Source of the DNA: Lactobacillus sp.
GTDB taxonomy: Bacteria; Pseudomonadota; Alphaproteobacteria; RF32; CAG-239
Assembly (NCBI GenBank): GCA_031263385.1
Contig: JAISFX010000045.1
Location: 1-7,805, forward strand
DNA: 7,805 nucleotides
Direction of reading: 5' to 3'
In this document: one piece after another, positions 1 through 5,537 of the stretch
How the letters are laid out: the number at the start of each line of letters is the position of its first letter
How positions within the stretch are numbered: position 1 is the stretch's first letter
The notes under the pieces: model-generated
The model's input: the letters and a program-made list of their open reading frames with translations, nothing else
Databases searched by the model: none
What the model was told of the DNA's origin: nothing
Position numbers and translations under genes: made by a program

Positions 1-57
1 GTTGAAATCCTAAAAGATTTGGCAAGCATAGATCGTTGCATAGTTCTCAAAAACTAA
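1..57 (+). CDS. possible 3' end of a plus-strand gene cut by the window edge
   Basis: Frame 1 is open from the first base and ends at TAA (55-57), giving 18 residues that read like a plausible protein tail (VEILKDLASIDRCIVLKN). It would converge on the minus-strand lipoprotein gene ending at 137, leaving 79 bp between stops, with no clear hairpin terminator there. Eighteen codons are far too few to identify a family, and an open stretch this short occurs by chance. The competing reading is a minus-strand open frame from 129 down to a TAG at 10-12, which has no ATG and no ribosome binding site. Confidence 0.25.
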   Translation, partial: VEILKDLASIDRCIVLKN

Positions 58-136
58 TCCACCCTCAACAAAAACATCGCCATACCCAGCCACCCAACTA
101 ATCAGAACGAAGCTTGAGAGTTTTGCGCTTTACAAA

Positions 137-604
137 CTATTGATAGCCGATTTTGAACGGAACATATTGGTACAAGTTCTGTGGTCTATAGATATAGATA
201 TTTGTTGTCGTAGGAATATTGGATGTTCTGTGCCAATACCCTCTTCTTTCCATACATAGGCGATATTTTCTAGGAGATGCATCGTCAGTTTTGCGAAGAG
301 CATTTACCGTTACAGGGGTTGCACCTGGATATGGAACATAGCTCGCCCAAATGCCCTTCTCAGAGTGCCAATCCGCACGAACGTTTAGCTTTACTTCTTC
401 AGAATAAAACCAAGTCCTCACATCAGGAATAAACTTAAAATCCTCGGCCAATCTCATACATTCGGAATGGTCGCGAGAAAACTTTTCAATACCTGTGTTT
501 TCTCTTTCCCAATGATAGATAACCTGTCCTTTACCGTCGGCAAAAAATACGCAAGAGCTGAGCGTAAGAGTTGATGCTAATATATATAAAGCTCTTTTAA
601 TCAT
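137..604 (-). CDS. small lipoprotein of unknown function, downstream of fzlA
   Basis: A 155-residue protein with a lipoprotein signal: basic start (MIKR), a hydrophobic stretch and the lipobox LSSC at residues 15-18. Cys18 would be lipidated; the next residue is Val, with no Asp retention signal, so outer-membrane anchoring is likely (inference). The mature part has two more cysteines in recognisable settings: DHSECMRLAED (Cys49) and YRLCMERRGYW (Cys117). A Cys ending a D-x-x-x-C stretch paired with a C-M-x-x-x-G-Y element recurs in small proteobacterial envelope lipoproteins, and the pair could form a disulfide in the periplasm. The tail is rich in Tyr, Asn and Thr. The ATG (602-604) lies 2 nt after the fzlA stop with only a poor ribosome binding site, so translation is probably coupled to fzlA. 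I do not recognise a named family. The gene call itself is firm; a role near the divisome is only suggested by position. Confidence 0.8.
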   Translation of the reverse strand: MIKRALYILASTLTLSSCVFFADGKGQVIYHWERENTGIEKFSRDHSECMRLAEDFKFIPDVRTWFYSEEVKLNVRADWHSEKGIWASYVPYPGATPVTVNALRKTDDASPRKYRLCMERRGYWHRTSNIPTTTNIYIYRPQNLYQYVPFKIGYQ

Positions 605-606
605 CT

Positions 607-1272
607 TTAGAAATCCAAATTAGTATAGTGCTTGGCTGGCAAAATGCCTTTTATGGTGTCTTTTAATAATTCCTTGAAAGAAGGGCGTGACTTGATTTTA
701 GAATACCATAATTTAGCATTTTTATAGCTGTCCCAAGGCACATCCCCAAGATAATCAACAATTGATAAATGCGCTGCGGCAGCAAGGTCTGCAGTTGAAA
801 AGCCTGTATCAACCAAAAAGTTGTTTCTTTCACAAAGCCAGTCGATGTATTCCATGTGGTAATTAAGGTTGTTAAAGCCAACCTTTAATATTCTTGAATC
901 AGGGGCTTCTCCTTTGCCAAAACGTTTCTGAACCTTTTCTGCCACAATATTTTTATAAACTTCGTTATAAAATTTTGTGTCAAACCATTCAATCAGTCGT
1001 CTTATTTCAGCTCTGGCTTTTGGGTCCTCCGGCATTAATTTGTTTTCTTTGTCGGTTTCTTCCAAATATTCGCTTATTGCATAATTACCCGCAATCACGT
1101 TTCCGTCATACACAAATATTGGCAAAGAGCCTGATGGGTTCAGCCTATATATATCATCGGGCATATTCCATGGCTCAACCTCGCGCAAAACAAAAAGCAT
1201 GCGCTTTTCACTCATCAATAGCCTGATTTTTCTGGAATCAGGGGATACGGTATGATGTATCAAGAGAACCAT
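607..1272 (-). CDS. fzlA: FzlA, FtsZ-localised GST-fold cell-division protein
   Basis: A 221-residue protein with a glutathione S-transferase fold: thioredoxin-like N-terminal half (about 1-75, with the loop NPSGSLPIF carrying the conserved cis-Pro51) and a helical C-terminal half (about 85-205). Several features point to FzlA rather than an enzyme. These are the stretch ADLAAAAHLSIVDYLGDVPW (161-180), the segment KIKSRPSF (192-199) and the extreme C-terminus HYTNLDF, resembling the conserved FzlA tail as I recall it. The usual glutathione-contacting Glu-Ser before the Ala-Ile of the fold is Gly62-Asn63 here, consistent with FzlA not binding glutathione. In Caulobacter, FzlA binds and curves FtsZ filaments and links FtsZ to activation of the FtsW/FtsI septal wall synthase; it is essential there. 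The start is ATG at 1270-1272 with AAGGG at 1283-1288 as ribosome binding site. It heads a two-gene unit with the lipoprotein at 137-604. The alternative is a generic GST. Confidence 0.88.
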   Translation of the reverse strand: MVLLIHHTVSPDSRKIRLLMSEKRMLFVLREVEPWNMPDDIYRLNPSGSLPIFVYDGNVIAGNYAISEYLEETDKENKLMPEDPKARAEIRRLIEWFDTKFYNEVYKNIVAEKVQKRFGKGEAPDSRILKVGFNNLNYHMEYIDWLCERNNFLVDTGFSTADLAAAAHLSIVDYLGDVPWDSYKNAKLWYSKIKSRPSFKELLKDTIKGILPAKHYTNLDF

Positions 1273-1306
1273 TGAGCTTTAACCCTTCGTTTTCATAATT
1301 GAATGC

Positions 1307-1325
1307 AATTCTAACAATTAGAATT
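1307..1325. repeat. perfect 8-bp inverted repeat over the fzlA -10 region
   Basis: AATTCTAA, a 3-nt gap (CAA), then TTAGAATT: all eight pairs are perfect. There is no following T-run on either strand, so it is not an intrinsic terminator. It covers the -10 hexamer and the downstream part of the spacer of the predicted fzlA promoter, the position of a repressor operator. An AT-rich intergenic region can make such repeats by chance, so operator function is inference. Confidence 0.45.
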
Positions 1326-1336
1326 TATAAGGTCAA
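1308..1336 (-). promoter_or_regulatory. sigma-70-type promoter of fzlA
   Basis: Read on the minus strand, TTGACC (1336-1331) and TAGAAT (1313-1308) each match the -35 and -10 consensus at five of six bases and are separated by exactly 17 nt. Transcription would start near 1301, giving a leader of about 29 nt before the fzlA ATG with AAGGG inside it. The position between two same-strand genes means fzlA need not depend on transcription from the solute-binding gene. The -10 element lies inside the inverted repeat at 1307-1325. Not tested experimentally. Confidence 0.55.
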
Positions 1337-1378
1337 CAGCCATATCTTTTTTATCACATGCCTTATTGGCTTTTAGCG

Positions 1379-2266
1379 CTACAGAATAGGCTTCCACTTG
1401 AGGTCATCTTCGTTTTCATCTGCATCGGGAACACCTGATGAATATGAAGGCGGCACCACCCCGATATATTTCTCTTCATATCTGCGTATATGCTCTTCAA
1501 TACTTTGTTTTAGCATGCTTTTAACGTCGTTATTGTCAATAAACAGCCTTAGGTTGCCGATAAGGAAGTTTCTTTTTTCAGAAACCTTAGATAACCCGAT
1601 AAACATGGGGATTTCCCATATAACTTGTTTTGAGAACGCAATTTTCTTTCTAAGCCCAAGCTTTGCAGCTTCTACAATGCCAAAGTAATAGCCCGAGAAC
1701 ACATAATCAACCTCACCTTTAAACAGCTTTTCAAAGGTATCATATGCTCCATCAACTCTCTCTACATTAAACTTTGCAATCTCGCGGTTAACATAATCAC
1801 TAAACTGGTCTTGTGTATTTACTGCTCCCTTAAGCTTTTTAAGGTCGTCAGCGCCTTTAGCTTCATCAATTCTGTTTGGCAGCATTATAACAACCACGGG
1901 GTTGCTTACAAATGATGGGAACACATAATCCAAACCGGTATAAGTGTCTGACTCATAATAAATCCCCATAATCATATCAACATTTCCGCGGCGAACCTCT
2001 CTCACAATCTCTTTGTATTCAGGGTGTCTGAAATCATCAATAATAAGGAATTTTCTTTCTTTAGCATATTTTTCTATAAATTTATCAAAAGCAGTTGTAA
2101 AAACCTTCTCTTTTGTATCCCACTCTCCAAAAGGCGGATAAGCATTAAACCCGGTAATATGAATTTGTCTTTTATGTAGGCTTTCTTGCTCTGTTTCAAC
2201 CTGAGCAAGGGCACTGGCCGATAAAAACAGGCCTAAAACCAGAAAATATTTGATAAATTTGCGCAT
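1379..2266 (-). CDS. orphan periplasmic solute-binding protein, family 3-like
   Basis: A 295-residue exported protein. Residues 1-21 form a signal peptide (MRKFIKYF, hydrophobic core, then SASALA before Gln22, a good signal peptidase I site). The rest follows the two-lobed solute-binding layout: first strand HITGFNAYPPFGEWD (36-50), an inner segment RRGNVDMIMGIYY (92-104), TYTGLDYVFPSFVSNPVVVI (108-127), and the second-lobe segment LFKGEVDYVFSGYYFG (181-196). Family 3 proteins that bind amino acids carry a T-x-x-R element after the D-x-I segment; aligned without gaps to HisJ, that Arg falls on Tyr109, so a standard amino-acid ligand is doubtful. No permease or ATPase gene adjoins it. The C-terminal 25 residues are acidic and Pro/Ser-rich and lie outside the fold. 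The start is ATG (2264-2266) with AAGG 9 nt upstream. It may be a binding protein for a remote transporter, or a sensor or envelope protein using this fold; ligand unknown. Confidence 0.85.
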   Translation of the reverse strand: MRKFIKYFLVLGLFLSASALAQVETEQESLHKRQIHITGFNAYPPFGEWDTKEKVFTTAFDKFIEKYAKERKFLIIDDFRHPEYKEIVREVRRGNVDMIMGIYYESDTYTGLDYVFPSFVSNPVVVIMLPNRIDEAKGADDLKKLKGAVNTQDQFSDYVNREIAKFNVERVDGAYDTFEKLFKGEVDYVFSGYYFGIVEAAKLGLRKKIAFSKQVIWEIPMFIGLSKVSEKRNFLIGNLRLFIDNNDVKSMLKQSIEEHIRRYEEKYIGVVPPSYSSGVPDADENEDDLKWKPIL

Positions 2267-2289
2267 TTTTTCTTACCTTAAGTTACTTT

Positions 2290-2303
2290 TTATGATATCA
2301 TAA
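2290..2303. promoter_or_regulatory. perfect 14-bp palindrome upstream of the solute-binding gene
   Basis: TTATGATATCATAA equals its own reverse complement. It sits 24 bp before the start codon of the minus-strand solute-binding gene, in the 171-bp divergent region shared with flaF. On the minus strand it contains TATGAT (2302-2297), five of six to a -10 box. The best -35 match (TTAACA, 2328-2323) is 20 nt away, too far for a confident promoter. A dimeric regulator site is plausible but unproven. No sigma-54 GG-N10-GC pattern and no strong sigma-70 promoter is visible on the plus strand before flaF. Confidence 0.4.
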
Positions 2304-2437
2304 CGATAATTTAACCAAATTGTGTTAAAAAGCACTTAAGTATGCGGAAGTTATTTAAATTTTTTTTGCATTTAGAGTGACTTCCACCAATTTATAGAAA
2401 ATAAGAGTAAGTAATTTTATCCCAGGAACAAGTATCT

Positions 2438-2893
2438 ATGAATGTTTACAATGAGTATAGTAAAAATGATGTTTCTACAATGGATCAGGTCAGCCTGGAA
2501 TCCAGAGCTCTAATTCGAACGGCCTCAGCTCTCAACGCTATAAAAGAGAATTGGGAGGAGAAAAAGTCTGAACTTTCTGCCGCTTTAGATAAGAACCGCC
2601 TTCTTTGGACCATTATCGCTACGTCTATGAACGAGAAGGACAGCCCTCAGCCGCTTAATATCCGCAACAATATATTAAATCTGGCTTTGTTTGTTTTCCA
2701 AAGAACGGTAAGTGTGTTGGCAGAGCCATCTCCTGAAAAGCTTGATATCTTAATCAATATTAACATGAACATAGCTAAGGGCCTGTCAGAGCACAATCCT
2801 GATGGCGAGGCTCCTCAGCCCGAACAGCCGGCCGCTCAGGTTGAAGCCCAGCAGCCAAACCCTGATGAACACGTAGTTATAGAAGATGTGTAA
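2438..2893 (+). CDS. flaF: FlaF, flagellin synthesis regulator
   Basis: A 151-residue protein matching the alphaproteobacterial FlaF family along residues 20-118. Hallmarks are the helix LIRTASALNAIKENWEEK (25-42), LDKNRLLWTI (50-59), QPLNIRNNILNLALFVFQRT (71-90) and LININMNIAKGL (105-116). In Caulobacter and relatives FlaF is needed for flagellin production and works against FlbT, which represses flagellin mRNA; it acts in the cytoplasm. The family normally ends near residue 115-120. Here a further 32 residues rich in Pro, Glu, Gln and Ala (120-151) are added, probably disordered. The start is ATG 2438 with AGGA (2424-2427) upstream. The gene is a single transcription unit, with a terminator directly after its stop. 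Neither flbT nor a flagellin gene lies in this window, although flaF often neighbours them. It contains no cysteine. Confidence 0.93.
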   Translation: MNVYNEYSKNDVSTMDQVSLESRALIRTASALNAIKENWEEKKSELSAALDKNRLLWTIIATSMNEKDSPQPLNIRNNILNLALFVFQRTVSVLAEPSPEKLDILININMNIAKGLSEHNPDGEAPQPEQPAAQVEAQQPNPDEHVVIEDV

Positions 2894-2927
2894 CAAAGAG
2901 CCCCTTTTTTGAGGGGCTTTTTGTTTT
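2894..2927 (+). terminator. intrinsic terminator of flaF
   Basis: A 12-bp stem, CAAAGAGCCCCT pairing with AGGGGCTTTTTG, closes a 6-nt loop (2906-2911); all pairs are Watson-Crick except one G-U at 2898/2919. The T-rich 3' arm and the TTTT after it supply the U tract. The stem starts at the base immediately after the flaF stop codon. It separates flaF transcription from the sigma-54 operon that follows. Confidence 0.9.
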
Positions 2928-3007
2928 CCCGATTCTTTTTATAAAAGCATAATCCGAAATACCTATATAATATGTATATTGTTTTCTTGTACTGTCATTA
3001 AAATAAA

Positions 3008-3023
3008 TGGCACGCTTTTTGCA
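3008..3023 (+). promoter_or_regulatory. sigma-54 (RpoN) promoter of the fliK-flgD-flgE operon
   Basis: TGGCACGCTTTTTGCA matches the sigma-54 consensus TGGCAC-N5-TTGCA at every conserved base. The invariant GG (3009-3010) and GC (3021-3022) are 10 bp apart, as required. Transcription would begin near 3034, leaving a leader of about 30 nt with the ribosome binding site AAAGGGG (3047-3053) before the fliK ATG. Hook genes of Caulobacter-type flagella are known to be sigma-54 dependent, activated by FlbD with FliX and after basal-body assembly. The activator site expected upstream (about 2930-3000) could not be recognised by eye. Confidence 0.87.
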
Positions 3024-3064
3024 TATAAACACGTAAGTAAACTTTTAAAGGGGTTCTTACTGAT

Positions 3065-4681
3065 ATGGAATTAAAAGAAAACATAACATTGGCAAGCCTT
3101 TCTCTGTTAAGCAGGCTAAACTTTGGCAACAACTCAGGTGCCGCTGAGTTAATGAGCGTTGTTGATACATCTGAAAGTAAAGTAAGCTTCTCAGATGTTG
3201 TGCGCGAGCATCAGAGCAAAGCTTTCTCCTCAGACAGCACAGCCTCCAAAGATAATAATAAGGTAGAGGCTAAAATAACCGAGGATACTCCGGTTAAGAA
3301 AGAAGCTAAAGAAAAAACTTCAAAGGCTTCTCGTGATAAAGGGGAAAAATCTGCCGATACCAAAAGCAAAAGAGAAACAACTGCCGAAAATTCAAAATCT
3401 GCCGACCGTTCCGAGCAGACAGCAGCTGCCAAAACTCCTGCGGTTGAGAATGAGGCTCCTGTAGAAGAAGCTTTAGCAGATGTTGATGCACCGGCTAAAG
3501 TTTTTGATATGGATGACTTAGAATCTTTTGCAGCAATCGCAATGTTCCAAATCACTGATAATATAACAGGTGAAACATGGGAGATGAGCGGACAGGAATA
3601 TTTTGAAAATATGGATATGTTCGAAAATCTTCCTAATCTGACAGTTCGTGTTATGAATGAAGATGGCGAACCTGTTATGGATTTTATGGCCTTTACTGAT
3701 GACGAAGGCAATATCATCCAGCTTTCTCAAGATGCATTAAAAGCGCCATTAGCTGAGGAAGAGAGTGTTAACACTCAGGCTGTGGCTTCAAAACCTGTTG
3801 AAGATGAAGCTCTTTTATCTAAGCAAGCTGCCAAAATTGCCGAGATTGTTGGTGAAGATACTAAGTTAAAAGTAGAAGTTAATGTAAAAGATAATAAAGC
3901 AGAATCTTTTGCAAGTAAGCCTTTGGTCGCTCAGGTAGTTGATGCTGATGATGCTGATTTGACATTAGATACTCAGTCTCAGCCTGATACTCAAACATTG
4001 CTTGATACCGCCGCTTCAGAAAATACAAGTAACGACTTATCTGTTGCCGATCTTATGATAATGAACCAAGACGGTGCAGAAGTTATTGCTCAGCCTCAGG
4101 TTAATGTTGCCCCCACACAGGTTCAAGATGCCTCAACATTAGCAGCTAAAGGAGCAGATAATGCTTCTGTTATTTCTAATGGGTCTGTTTCTACAGCAGG
4201 TTTTGTTGCCTCCACAAAAATCAACGGAACAGAACAGGGCAGAGCACAGGTTCAAGATACTTATAAAGGTATGTCAAGCGATGTTATCGAGCAGGTTAAA
4301 ATCAACATAACCAAACAAGCCGTTAAAGGCATCGATAAAATAGATATTCAACTAAAGCCTGAAAGCCTTGGTAAGGTGGATGTAAAACTCCATATTGCTA
4401 AAGACGGAAAAATTCAGGCTCATATAACCGCCAGCAATTCAGATGCTTTAGAAGCTTTACAAAAAGATTCTTCCGTTTTGCAAAAAGCACTTAATGATAG
4501 CGGCTTTAATACAGAAGAGGGCTCTCTAAGCTTTAGTCTCAGAGAAGAACAAAATAACCAAAATCAGGATGATTTGAGAAAGTTCATGGGTAAAGCCCTT
4601 GAAATTCAGGAAGATATTCAACCGGATTTACTTGCCGAAAGTTTTTGGGATGGTAAGTCAGCACTCAACATAAAAGTTTAG
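3065..4681 (+). CDS. fliK: FliK, flagellar hook-length control protein
   Basis: A 538-residue protein. The C-terminal region, about 405-495, is the conserved FliK/Flg_hook domain, with the signature LKPESLGKVDVKL (430-442) followed by ITASNSDALEALQKD and the strand SLSFSLREE. The first 400 residues have low similarity value, as usual for the family: a Lys/Glu/Ser-rich segment (about 65-140), then acidic Ala/Val/Gln-rich sequence. FliK is exported through the flagellar type III apparatus, acts as a ruler and tape while the hook grows, and then contacts FlhB with its C-terminal domain to switch export from hook to filament subunits. The start ATG has AAAGGGG 11 nt before it and lies just below a sigma-54 promoter. 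It is the first gene of the operon, 15 nt ahead of flgD. The protein has no cysteine and is longer than the 405 residues of the Salmonella protein. Name by domain and context; the N-terminal half alone would not identify it. Confidence 0.92.
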   Translation: MELKENITLASLSLLSRLNFGNNSGAAELMSVVDTSESKVSFSDVVREHQSKAFSSDSTASKDNNKVEAKITEDTPVKKEAKEKTSKASRDKGEKSADTKSKRETTAENSKSADRSEQTAAAKTPAVENEAPVEEALADVDAPAKVFDMDDLESFAAIAMFQITDNITGETWEMSGQEYFENMDMFENLPNLTVRVMNEDGEPVMDFMAFTDDEGNIIQLSQDALKAPLAEEESVNTQAVASKPVEDEALLSKQAAKIAEIVGEDTKLKVEVNVKDNKAESFASKPLVAQVVDADDADLTLDTQSQPDTQTLLDTAASENTSNDLSVADLMIMNQDGAEVIAQPQVNVAPTQVQDASTLAAKGADNASVISNGSVSTAGFVASTKINGTEQGRAQVQDTYKGMSSDVIEQVKINITKQAVKGIDKIDIQLKPESLGKVDVKLHIAKDGKIQAHITASNSDALEALQKDSSVLQKALNDSGFNTEEGSLSFSLREEQNNQNQDDLRKFMGKALEIQEDIQPDLLAESFWDGKSALNIKV

Positions 4682-4696
4682 GAAGGGAGAGAGAAA

Positions 4697-5521
4697 ATGG
4701 TTGATGTAAGCAGCATAACAGGTTACGCAACGAATACAACAACGACAGATAGTGCATCCAGCACCTTGTCAGCAGATATGAACACATTTTTAACGTTGCT
4801 AACAACACAGTTAAAATATCAAGACCCGCTAGACCCTATGGATACAGCTCAGTTTACACAGCAATTGGTTATGTATTCTCAGGTTGAGCAGTCTATTCAG
4901 ACTAACACAAAGTTAGATAATTTGCTAAACTTAAGCGTTTCCAATCTTGGTGCGCAGGCAGTTTCTTACATTGGTAAAACAGCTCAGGTTCTGGGTGATG
5001 TTATGCCTTTAGAAGATGGCAAAGCCAAAGCAACTTATACTTTGGATAAGAACGTTGTCAGCTCCACAATTTATGTAAAAGATATGGACGGCAATATTGT
5101 CTACACCGAAAGTGGTAACACAGTATCTGGTACCCACGAGTTTACATGGGATGGCAAAGACAGCAGTGGTATCCAGCTTGAGGACGGTGCTTATCAGATT
5201 TTGGTTTCTGCTAATGTCGCCGCAGGAGAATCAGCAGCCAACATTATCACTACCATCTTTGGTAAAGTGACAGGTGTAGCAAGTGATGACGAAAACATCT
5301 ATATCGGCTTGGGTAATGCAGTAACAGCAGGCCTAGGAGATATCTTAACAATTCGCGAAGACGATTACTTCAGTTCTTCCTCAACAACAGAGGAAGAGGT
5401 TGAAGGAGCTAGTCTGAGTATCGCAGAAAGTTTAGCTGAGAGCTTAGCCGCAAGTGCTACAAGCCTTGCCTCTACTGCTGCAGAATCAGCAGCAAGCCTC
5501 TTGCTCACTGGAATAATATAA
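4697..5521 (+). CDS. flgD: FlgD, hook-capping scaffold protein
   Basis: A 274-residue protein. The N-terminal FlgD signature FLTLLTTQLKYQDPLDPMD (31-49), followed by AQFTQQLVMYSQVEQ, is nearly invariant in the family and is needed for export and hook assembly. The middle contains the Tudor-like and Ig-like parts: AVSYIGKTAQVL (88-99) and FTWDGKDSSGIQLEDGAYQI (149-168). The Tudor-like part resumes after the Ig insert with VTGVASDDENIYIGLGN and LGDILTIRE (213-221). FlgD caps the hook tip so that FlgE subunits can be added, and is discarded when the hook is complete. The usual protein stops soon after this point (about 220-230 residues). Here residues 224-274 form an extra Ser/Ala/Glu-rich tail containing SLAESLAASATSLAS-like periodic sequence, probably helical. 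Ribosome binding site GGAAGGGAGAG (4681-4691) overlaps the last base of the fliK stop. The gap to flgE is 16 nt. No cysteine. Confidence 0.95.
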   Translation: MVDVSSITGYATNTTTTDSASSTLSADMNTFLTLLTTQLKYQDPLDPMDTAQFTQQLVMYSQVEQSIQTNTKLDNLLNLSVSNLGAQAVSYIGKTAQVLGDVMPLEDGKAKATYTLDKNVVSSTIYVKDMDGNIVYTESGNTVSGTHEFTWDGKDSSGIQLEDGAYQILVSANVAAGESAANIITTIFGKVTGVASDDENIYIGLGNAVTAGLGDILTIREDDYFSSSSTTEEEVEGASLSIAESLAESLAASATSLASTAAESAASLLLTGII

Positions 5522-5537
5522 CTTTAGGAGAATAAAA

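Noticed and set aside
43..99. GYGD on the minus strand near the left edge, recalling the potassium-channel selectivity filter
   Set aside because: The preceding residues are VA rather than TV, there are no flanking membrane helices, and the open frame is about 40 codons without an ATG.
894..1226. 110-codon plus-strand open frame opposite fzlA
   Set aside because: It lies wholly antisense to fzlA and shows no family motif.
1340..1378. Possible terminator after the solute-binding gene (minus strand, GCC-AATAA-GGC)
   Set aside because: The stem is 3 bp and no U tract follows directly; not a credible terminator.
1398..1688. 96-codon plus-strand open frame opposite the solute-binding gene
   Set aside because: Antisense to a gene with a clear signal peptide and fold; Ser/Phe-rich shadow.
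2346..2370. Possible sigma-54 promoter before flaF (GCGGAAG ... TTTTGCA)
   Set aside because: The GG and GC elements are 20 bp apart instead of 10, so the spacing rules it out.
2346..2385. Inverted repeat GGAAGT ... ACTTCC upstream of flaF
   Set aside because: Only 6 bp per arm with a 28-nt AT-rich gap; expected by chance in a region of this size.
3211..3717. 168-codon minus-strand open frame inside fliK
   Set aside because: It is antisense to a well-supported FliK; its Ser/Ala/Leu-rich composition mirrors the Lys/Glu/Ala codons on the coding strand, and it has no recognisable domain.
4116..4258. 14-nt direct repeat CACAGGTTCAAGAT in fliK at 4116-4129 and 4245-4258
   Set aside because: Both copies encode a QVQD stretch in frame in low-complexity FliK sequence; no larger repeat unit surrounds them.
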